Positions 58,143-64,000 of a DNA stretch of 64,000 bases are shown here, one piece after another. Positions within the stretch are counted from its first letter, which is position 1; every line of letters starts with the position of its first letter. This DNA comes from Comamonas sp. SCN 67-35. GTDB taxonomy: Bacteria > Pseudomonadota > Gammaproteobacteria > Burkholderiales > Burkholderiaceae_C. The stretch is taken from contig MEFV01000008.1 of NCBI GenBank assembly GCA_001725255.1, positions 186,001-250,000 of the forward strand. The letters are read 5' to 3'. The notes beneath the pieces are model-generated. The model did not search any database, was not told the DNA's origin, and saw only the letters and a list, made by a program, of their open reading frames with translations. Both the position numbers and the translations under genes were made by a program.

Positions 58143-59765
58143 CTACCCGCGCTTGACTGACAAGGGCTGGAGGCCGATTTGACCCATATCCGGCAACTGG
58201 TAGTGCCGGGCGATGAGGGCACGGTAGCGCTGGCGCTCCTGGTCCCAGCGCGCGGGCGACCAGCCCAGCGCCGGGGCGCACAGCGCCTGCACCTGATCGA
58301 GCAGCGCCTCGCCGCCACGCGGCAGCAGCAGGCCCAGGCGGGTGCGGCGCAGCAGCAGGTCGTCCAGGTGGTGCACGGCCTCGTGGCGCGCAGCCACCCG
58401 CAGTTCGATCCAGAGCGTGGGCGTGCCCGCGATGCGTTCGAGCTGCGCCGCCGTGGCGCCCGCGCACAGCGCCCCGGCGCCATTGCCGTAGCGCGCCTGC
58501 AGCCGTGCCTGCACGGCGGGGGAAAGCGCCGGGTTCAAGCGGCTTGCGGGCTGGAAAACCGGCGCATCGCTGGCGGTCCAGGCGCGGCCCACGTGGCGCG
58601 CGGCCAGCGCCAGCGCATCCTGCGCCATCAGGCGGAAGGTGGTGAGCTTGCCGCCCGCGAGCGTGATGAAACCGCCCTCGTCGCGCACCAGGTGCTCGCG
58701 CGTGGCGCGCGAGGCCTGCGCGTGGCCATCGGCGATGACGGGGCGCACGCCCGAGAAGCACGAGAGCACATCCGCCGCCGTCAGCCGCGCATCCGGAAAC
58801 TGGCCGTTCACGGCATCCAGCAGGTAGCGCGCCTCGGCGGCGCTGATGCGCGCCTCCTGGTCGAGGTCGTCGCCGTGATCGAGATCGGTGGTGCCGATCA
58901 GCGTCGCGCCCTCCCAGGGGTAGAAGAACACCGGGCGGCCGTCGGCCGGGTGCATGAAGCTGATCGCCTGCGCCACCGGCAGGCGCCAGAAGGGCACGAT
59001 GAGGTGGCTGCCGCGCAGCGGGCGCAGCAGCGTGCGGCCGGCGCCGCGCAGCCGGTCGCCCCAGGCGCCGGTGGTGTTGACGACGCAGCGCGCCCGCACG
59101 GTGTGCTCGCGCCCCGTGAGCGCATCGTGCAGTTGCACACTGAAGCCGCCGCCCTGCCCGTGCACCCCTCGCACGCCCAGGTCGTTGAGCGTGACGGCGC
59201 CCTGCTGCCTTGCCTCCTGCAGCACGCGCAGCACCAGGCGCGCGTCGTCGGTGCTCGCGTCGTGGAAGACGAGGCTGCCGCGCAATCCTGGAGGCGCGAG
59301 GCCCGGGGCGAGCCACTGCGTCGCGGCCAAGTCGGCCCGGTGGTGGCTGTGCTGGCGCGCCATGCGGTCGTACACCATGAGGCCGGCCTGCATCAGCCAG
59401 CGCCCCGTGGGGCGGCGCGCGCAATCGGCCCAGAGGAAGCTCTGCAAGCGCACCAGCGCCGGGGCCTCGCGCAGCAGGCGCTCGCGCTCGCGCACCGCGT
59501 GCAGCGTGGTCTTGAGGTCGCCCTGCTTGAGGTAGCGCAGGCCGCCGTGCACGAGTTTGGACGAGCGGCTCGATGCGCCCCAGGCGAAGTCGCGCTGCTC
59601 GGCGAGCAGCACGCGCCAGCCCGCCTGCGCCGCCTGCTGCGCCACGCCCGCGCCGCTGATGCCGCCGCCGATCACGAGCAGGTCCCACACCTCGTCACCG
59701 AGGCGCGCCAGCGTGGCTTCGCGCGGTGGAAAGGCGCCCTGCGGCGCGTCGCTCAATCGGCCCAT
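58143..59765 (-). CDS. Glycerol-3-phosphate dehydrogenase-like FAD enzyme
   Basis: 540 residues from ATG 59765. DLLVIGGGISGAGVAQQAAQ binds FAD, and RSSKLVHGGLRYLKQGDLKT is the GlpD signature. The DAO C-terminal domain (about 395-520) is present. In GlpD the product is DHAP, with electrons passed to quinone. An alkyl-DHAP-synthase-like gene overlaps its start by 13 bases, so the two enzymes may act in sequence. The chain is near normal GlpD length. Confidence 0.85.
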   Translation of the reverse strand: MGRLSDAPQGAFPPREATLARLGDEVWDLLVIGGGISGAGVAQQAAQAGWRVLLAEQRDFAWGASSRSSKLVHGGLRYLKQGDLKTTLHAVRERERLLREAPALVRLQSFLWADCARRPTGRWLMQAGLMVYDRMARQHSHHRADLAATQWLAPGLAPPGLRGSLVFHDASTDDARLVLRVLQEARQQGAVTLNDLGVRGVHGQGGGFSVQLHDALTGREHTVRARCVVNTTGAWGDRLRGAGRTLLRPLRGSHLIVPFWRLPVAQAISFMHPADGRPVFFYPWEGATLIGTTDLDHGDDLDQEARISAAEARYLLDAVNGQFPDARLTAADVLSCFSGVRPVIADGHAQASRATREHLVRDEGGFITLAGGKLTTFRLMAQDALALAARHVGRAWTASDAPVFQPASRLNPALSPAVQARLQARYGNGAGALCAGATAAQLERIAGTPTLWIELRVAARHEAVHHLDDLLLRRTRLGLLLPRGGEALLDQVQALCAPALGWSPARWDQERQRYRALIARHYQLPDMGQIGLQPLSVKRG

Positions 59766-61369
59766 GGCCCGCCGTCCTGCAGCAGCTTGCCGGGGTTCAT
59801 GATGCCGTGCGGGTCGAACTGCTCGCACAGGCGCGCAAGCGTGGCCATGCCCAGCGGGCCCTTCTCCTGCGCCAGATGCGCGGCGTGGTCGCGCCCCACG
59901 CCGTGCTGGTGGCTCACGGTGGCGCCGTGCGCGGCGATCTGCGCCGCCACGGCGGTCTTGAGCGCGCGCCAGCGCGCGAAATTCGGCTCGAACCCGCCCT
60001 CGGCCGTCGGCCAGACGTACTGCGCGTAGATGCTGCTGCCCTCGGGGTAGACGTGCGAGAGGTGCGTGAAGGCGTGCACCGGCGTGCCAGAGGGCGCGAA
60101 GGCGTCGCGCGCGGCCTGCTCCATCGCCTGCATCAGCGGCGTGACGCGCGGCCAGTCGACGGCGGTCTCTATCGTGTCCACGCTGTAGCCCAGATCCCAG
60201 AGCGTGTTGCGCAGATACGGGCCCTTGAAGCGATTCGTCGCCCATTTGCTCCCCAGCGCCGGGCCGATGAAGACGGCGCCGTGGCGCGCCAGCCAGCGGC
60301 GCGCCTGGCGTAGCGCGTGGCGGGCGGTGGCGGGGTCGGCGCTCACGCCCAGCATCAGCAGGCATTTGCCCGCGCCGCAGCCGCGCCAGGCCAGGTATTT
60401 TTCCAGCCAGGCGATGGCGCGCTCGTGCCCGGCCAGGCGCAGGTTGGTCTCGGTTTCAACGGCGTTCGAGAGGCGCAGCATCGACAGCGGCAGGCGCTGC
60501 TGCACCAGCGTGCGCACCGCCTCTTCGGCGCGCGCCCAGTCGGGCAGGAAGAAGGCGTGAAAGCGCTCGTGCCCGGGCAGGCGCGTCACGCGCATCACCG
60601 CCTCGGTCAGGATGCCGAGGCGCCCTTCGCTGCCGAGCACGATCTCGCGCAGATCGGGCCCGGCGCTGGCGGCCGGGAAGGTCGGCAGCAAGAGCGGCCC
60701 CACGGGGGTCTGTAGCCGCCCTCCGGCGAAGAGCTGCTCGATGCGTCCGTAGCGCAGCGACTGCTGGCCGCTGGAGCGCGTGACGACCCAGCCGCCCACG
60801 GTCGAGTATTCGAACGACTGCGGAAAATGCCCCAGCGTGTAGCCGTGCGCGCGCAGCTGCGCCTCCACCAGCGGGCCGGGCGTGCCTGCGCCGAAGGTGG
60901 CGAGCTGGCTCGCCGTATCCAGATGCACCAGCCGGTTCAGGCGCGTGAGCGCGATCGCCAGCACCGGGAGCTCGCCGAGCGGGCAATCGAGGTGCCCCGC
61001 CACGCTGGTGCCGCCGCCGATGGGGATCACCACCCAGTGCCGGGCGTGGGCCAGGTCGAGCAGCGCGCGCACCTCTTCATCCGAGACAGGGTGGGCCACG
61101 CCGTCGGGCACGGGCGGCAGGTGGCCCAGGCGTTTTCGGATCCAGTCGGCGTAGCTCTCGCCCCAGGCGGCGGCCAGGCGCGCATCGGGCGTGCGGTCGA
61201 TCAGAAGGTGCTCGGGCAGGCGGGACGCCGGGATGCGCGCCAGCAGCGCCTCGCGTGGCACATCGGGCGTGGGATGCCCCGGCCCCAGGTGCTCGGCGAG
61301 CATGGCGCGGGCGGATTCGCCCAGCGCCATCGAGGTGGCCTCGTCGCCCCAGCCGTTCCAGCGTCGCAT
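59753..61369 (-). CDS. FAD-binding oxidase resembling alkyldihydroxyacetonephosphate synthase
   Basis: 538 residues from ATG 61369. The PP-loop/VAO-type FAD domain (about 85-270) has VVIPIGGGTSVAGHL and TPGPLVEAQLRAHGYTLGHF, then FEYSTVGGWVVTRSSGQQS. The C-terminal domain has THLSHVYPEGSSIYAQYVWP and HGVGRDHAAHLAQEKG, as in the AGPS family. In eukaryotes and some bacteria AGPS makes the ether bond of ether lipids from acyl-DHAP. Many bacterial relatives have unknown substrates. It is the first gene of the operon, divergent from an AraC-type regulator. Confidence 0.84.
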   Translation of the reverse strand: MRRWNGWGDEATSMALGESARAMLAEHLGPGHPTPDVPREALLARIPASRLPEHLLIDRTPDARLAAAWGESYADWIRKRLGHLPPVPDGVAHPVSDEEVRALLDLAHARHWVVIPIGGGTSVAGHLDCPLGELPVLAIALTRLNRLVHLDTASQLATFGAGTPGPLVEAQLRAHGYTLGHFPQSFEYSTVGGWVVTRSSGQQSLRYGRIEQLFAGGRLQTPVGPLLLPTFPAASAGPDLREIVLGSEGRLGILTEAVMRVTRLPGHERFHAFFLPDWARAEEAVRTLVQQRLPLSMLRLSNAVETETNLRLAGHERAIAWLEKYLAWRGCGAGKCLLMLGVSADPATARHALRQARRWLARHGAVFIGPALGSKWATNRFKGPYLRNTLWDLGYSVDTIETAVDWPRVTPLMQAMEQAARDAFAPSGTPVHAFTHLSHVYPEGSSIYAQYVWPTAEGGFEPNFARWRALKTAVAAQIAAHGATVSHQHGVGRDHAAHLAQEKGPLGMATLARLCEQFDPHGIMNPGKLLQDGGPWAD

Positions 61370-61433
61370 GCCTGCATACTCCCGTGGTTGCGCCCGCCAC
61401 TGTAGGCGCGTGCCGCCTGTTTGCCATTTCGCC

Positions 61434-62468
61434 ATGCCGCCATCCGCTTGTTCGATCACGCCAAACGCACCGGCACCGCGCGTCATCGCGCCGTATGCGC
61501 GCACGCTCTGGGATGCGGCCTTGGCCGCCGACGTGCCGCGCCACGCGTTGGCGCGGGCGCTCGGGCGCGAGGCGCCGGGCGACGAGGACCTGCCCGTCGC
61601 CAGCTACCTCGCGCTGCTGCAATGCGCGCTGCAAACGGCCGGGCGCGGCTTTGGCTGGCGGCTGGGGCAGAGCGTCAAGCCGACGAGCTACGGCGTCAAC
61701 GGCATTCTGCTGTTGGCTTGCCCGACGCTGGGCGAGGCGCTGGCGCAGGTGCTGCGCTTCGAGTCGCTGGTGCACGACCTCGGGCGTTCGTCTTTCGCGC
61801 GCCGGGGCGCCGCGGTCGAATATGGCTGGGTCAGCCACTGCGGCGGCCATCCGGCGGGCGAGGCGCTCACGGAGTCGGTCTTCGCGGGCATCCACACCTG
61901 TGCCCAGTGGCTCGCGGGGCGCGCCATCGCCGGGTTCACGCTGGAGTTCATGCACCGCTGCGACGCGGCCACGGCGCGCGCCATCGAAGAGGCCAGTGGC
62001 GCGCGCGTGCGCGGCGGCTGCGCGGCCAACCGCGCGGTCTTTCCCGCGCAGGTGCTTGACTGGCCGATTCCGCAGGCCGACCAGGCGCTGCTGCCGCTGC
62101 TCAGCCGCCACGCGCAGGCGCTGCTGCAGGCGCGGCGCCCGCATGAGCCGGCGATCGCGGCGCAGGTGCGCCAGTGCGTGCTGCGCCGGCTGGGGCACGA
62201 GGAGGTGCGGCTGGCGGACGTGGCGGGCGAACTGCACCTGTCCACGCGCACGCTGCAACGGCGCCTGGCGCAGGCGGGACTGGCCTTCCAGGCGCTGCTG
62301 GACGGCACGCGCCACGAGCTTGCCCGCCACTACCTTGAAGGTTCCGAGCTGCCGATCGCGCGCATCGCCGCGCTGCTCGGCTACCAGGAGGTTCCGGCGT
62401 TCCATCACGCGTTCAAGCACTGGCAGGGTGTGGGGCCGGGGCAGTACCGGGCGCAGGCGCGACGCTGA
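61434..62468 (+). CDS. AraC-family regulator with arabinose-binding-like N-terminal domain
   Basis: 344 residues from ATG 61434. An N-terminal effector domain (about 20-210, Arabinose_bd type) has SYGVNGILLLACPTLGEALA. The C-terminal double helix-turn-helix (about 240-340) has VRLADVAGELHLSTRTLQRR and PIARIAALLGYQEVPAFHHA. It diverges from the AGPS-like/GlpD-like/FGGY operon across 64 bases, and is its probable regulator. Confidence 0.88.
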   Translation: MPPSACSITPNAPAPRVIAPYARTLWDAALAADVPRHALARALGREAPGDEDLPVASYLALLQCALQTAGRGFGWRLGQSVKPTSYGVNGILLLACPTLGEALAQVLRFESLVHDLGRSSFARRGAAVEYGWVSHCGGHPAGEALTESVFAGIHTCAQWLAGRAIAGFTLEFMHRCDAATARAIEEASGARVRGGCAANRAVFPAQVLDWPIPQADQALLPLLSRHAQALLQARRPHEPAIAAQVRQCVLRRLGHEEVRLADVAGELHLSTRTLQRRLAQAGLAFQALLDGTRHELARHYLEGSELPIARIAALLGYQEVPAFHHAFKHWQGVGPGQYRAQARR

Positions 62469-62508
62469 AAGCCCTCAAGTTTTGCGCCAGGCTGCCGATG
62501 AGCCGGGC

Positions 62509-62811
62509 ATGTCCTCTCTCGCCGCCATCGCGCAAACCGGTCTGCAGGCCGCGCAACTGCGCATGGACGTGAGCGCGCACAACATCGCCAACATGAACAC
62601 GCCGGGCTTCACGCCGCAGCGCGTGCGCGAGCAGGCGCTGGCGCCGCGCGCGGGCGTGAGCGCGCAGGTGGTGCGCGCCGACCATCCCGGCGTGGCGCTG
62701 GAGCGTGAGGCGGTCGAGCAGATCGCCGCCAGCCTCGCCTACAAGGCCAATGTCTTCGTGCTGCGCATGGCTCAGGCCACGACCGGCACGCTGCTGGACA
62801 TCCTGGCCTGA
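62509..62811 (+). CDS. Orphan flagellar-rod-like small protein
   Basis: 100 residues. GLQAAQLRMDVSAHNIANMN-TPGF is the flagellar basal-body rod signature of FlgB/FlgC-type proteins, and the C-terminal LAYKANVFVLRMAQATTGTL resembles the terminal helix of FlgC-type proteins. The middle is very short (about 40 residues), so this is a minimal form. No other flagellar structural gene lies near. It may have been recruited for another envelope function or be a degenerate relic. The end overlaps the convergent DUF2061 gene by 40 bases. Confidence 0.75.
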   Translation: MSSLAAIAQTGLQAAQLRMDVSAHNIANMNTPGFTPQRVREQALAPRAGVSAQVVRADHPGVALEREAVEQIAASLAYKANVFVLRMAQATTGTLLDILA

Positions 62812-63029
62812 GCCCGCCGCGCGAGCGCGCGCGCCCAGGCTTTTTCGTGAAAGAAGAAAGCCAGCGCCTGCACGCTGGGCTCCAGCAGACTCAGCGTGAG
62901 CGAGGCCCAGAGATTGCCCGTCACCAGGTAGGCGACGATCGCGGCCACGCAGACGTGGATCACGTAGTAGGTGGCGGTTTTCATCAGGGTCGGCAGGTTG
63001 TCGTGGGCGATGTGGCGCAGGCGGGACAT
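62772..63029 (-). CDS. DUF2061 membrane protein
   Basis: 85 residues from ATG 63029, with GGAGG 8 bases upstream; an ATG at 63044 is less likely. TLMKTATYYVIHVCVAAIVA and LLEPSVQALAFFFHEKAWAR are DUF2061 signatures, with two membrane spans. Function unknown. A strong Fur box lies 28 bases upstream of the start, so iron-dependent expression is likely. Confidence 0.85.
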   Translation of the reverse strand: MSRLRHIAHDNLPTLMKTATYYVIHVCVAAIVAYLVTGNLWASLTLSLLEPSVQALAFFFHEKAWARALARRAQARMSSSVPVVA

Positions 63030-63056
63030 GGCGTCTTCCTCCATTGGATGCGTAAA

Positions 63057-63071
63057 TGATAATCGTTCTCA
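63057..63071 (-). promoter_or_regulatory. Fur box upstream of the DUF2061 gene
   Basis: TGATAATCGTTCTCA matches the 7-1-7 Fur consensus TGATAAT-n-ATTATCA at 12 of 14 positions, with an intact left arm. It lies in the gap between the DUF2061 start and the SPFH gene, closer to DUF2061. Confidence 0.72.
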
Positions 63072-63177
63072 TTGTGTTTGGCCAATGGATTTTCGCTACG
63101 GCGGTCATAGCCGGCACCGATGCACGTCGCTATGATGGCCCTCCGCCGGTTCTGTCCCCGGACGCTGGAGCACCACC

Positions 63178-64000
63178 ATGGCCCTGATGGATTTCCTCAA
63201 GAAACAGTTCATCGACGTCCTGCAATGGACCGAGGACGGCGATGGCACGCTGGCGTGGCGCTACCCCATGCGCGACATGGAAATCCAGAACGGCGGCCAG
63301 CTCGTGGTGCGCGAGTCGCAGATGGCAATGTTCGTCAACGAAGGCCAGGTGGCCGACGTGTTCGGCGCGGGCACGCACAAGCTGGTCACGCAGAACCTGC
63401 CACTGCTCACCAACCTGAAGCACTGGGACAAGCTGTTCGAGTCGCCGTTCAAGAGCGACGTGTACTTCTTCAGCACGCGCCAGCAGCTCGACCAGAAGTG
63501 GGGCACGCCCCAGCCCATCACCATCCGCGACGCGGAATTCGGCGCGGTGCGCCTGCGCGCCTTCGGCAACTACGCCTGGCGCATCGTGGACCCACGCCTC
63601 TTCTACACCGAGGTCTCGGGTACGCGCGAGAGCTACCTGGTGGGCGATATCGAAGGGCAGCTGCGCGGCCTGGTGCTGCAGAACATCAGCAACGCGATCG
63701 CCGCCAGCGGCGTGGCCTTCCTCGACCTGGCGGCGAACCAGACCATGTTCGCCGCCGCGCTGGCCAAACAGCTTGAACCGGAATTCGCCAAACTGGGCCT
63801 GAAGGTCGAACAGGTGACGGTGCAGAACCTGTCGCTGCCCGAAGACCTGCAGAAGGTGCTCGACCAGAAGATCGGCATGGGCATGGTCGGCGGCGACATG
63901 GGCAAGTTCATGCAGTACCAGACCGCGCAGGCGATTCCCGAGATGGCCAAGGGCGTGGGCGCCGGGGGCGACGGCGGGGGACTCGCGGGCGCCGGCCTGG
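63178..64000 (+). CDS. SPFH-domain protein (YdjI/virion-core-like), cut by the window end
   Basis: At least 274 residues; the frame is open to the last base. MALMDFLKKQFIDVLQWTED, then IQNGGQLVVRESQMAMFVNE and GQVADVFGAGTHKL, mark the SPFH family often annotated as virion core protein. A Gly/Ala-rich stretch begins near the end (VGAGGDGGGLAGAG). In related proteins a zinc-ribbon C-terminus follows; that part is outside the window. Probably a membrane-associated scaffold. Function unknown. Confidence 0.82.
   Translation, partial: MALMDFLKKQFIDVLQWTEDGDGTLAWRYPMRDMEIQNGGQLVVRESQMAMFVNEGQVADVFGAGTHKLVTQNLPLLTNLKHWDKLFESPFKSDVYFFSTRQQLDQKWGTPQPITIRDAEFGAVRLRAFGNYAWRIVDPRLFYTEVSGTRESYLVGDIEGQLRGLVLQNISNAIAASGVAFLDLAANQTMFAAALAKQLEPEFAKLGLKVEQVTVQNLSLPEDLQKVLDQKIGMGMVGGDMGKFMQYQTAQAIPEMAKGVGAGGDGGGLAGAGL

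Overview
The window looks like a chromosomal segment of a high-GC betaproteobacterium of the order Burkholderiales, most likely Comamonadaceae. The gene order rpmH-rnpA-yidD-yidC next to dnaA-dnaN-gyrB marks the dnaA region. Protein-level similarity of the housekeeping genes (MinCDE, GreB, GTP-type PckG, PyrF, Fmt, Def, MnmA) fits this group. So does a short repeat containing ATAGCTxCTxGCGCTTG that recurs in the window and that I recall as common in Comamonadaceae genomes. No rRNA, convincing tRNA, CRISPR array, prophage or IS element was seen.

Region 1 (1-8.3 kb) has visibly lower GC than the neighbouring DNA. It holds a four-gene operon on the minus strand: a secreted protein of three 39-residue N/Q/S-rich repeats capped by CxxC pairs, a second small secreted protein, a CsgG/HfaB-like outer-membrane lipoprotein with peptidoglycan-binding-like and DUF4384-like domains, and a Sel1/TPR-type periplasmic protein. 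A divergent NarL-type response regulator and a membrane histidine kinase lie across a 1.2 kb spacer. Together they read as a curli- or holdfast-like extracellular fibre or adhesin export locus with its own two-component control. This is the best candidate in the window for an undescribed system.

Region 2 (8.3-15.3 kb) has an SDR enzyme, a nucleoside-recognition (Gate) membrane protein, a GntR/FCD regulator, and a 5-oxoprolinase-type set (pxpA, a fused pxpBC, a biotin carboxylase-BCCP protein). Two near-identical palindromes ATTGTTnAACAAT flank gntR and tie the Gate gene and the pxp genes into one probable regulon. Region 3 (15.3-41.3 kb) is mostly housekeeping: two transporters, minCDE, greB, a flavin reductase, DUF2799 and Usp proteins, pckG, an unlisted 48-residue membrane protein with its own terminator, dprA, a LysM protein, def-lipoprotein-fmt-azlCD, pgk, a FlgO-like lipoprotein pair, pyrF, an FAD oxidase, DUF924, mnmA, a MerR/membrane-protein pair, an M20 peptidase and nudJ.

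Region 4 (41.3-49.6 kb) is yidC-yidD-rnpA-rpmH facing away from dnaA-dnaN-gyrB. The dnaA promoter overlaps a perfect DnaA box. Region 5 (49.6-55.1 kb) is an accessory patch: a very unusual pyridine-nucleotide reductase-patatin-DUF3734 fusion, a DedA-PAP2-LssY fusion, and a DUF4148 gene behind a cluster of three inverted repeats. Region 6 (55.1-62.5 kb) has a P1-nuclease/phospholipase-C-like exported protein whose start runs through a REP-type hairpin. It is followed by a tight operon of an FGGY kinase, a GlpD-like dehydrogenase and an alkyl-DHAP-synthase-like FAD enzyme under a divergent AraC-type regulator. The right end has an orphan flagellar-rod-like protein, a DUF2061 membrane protein behind a Fur box, and the start of an SPFH protein cut by the window edge.
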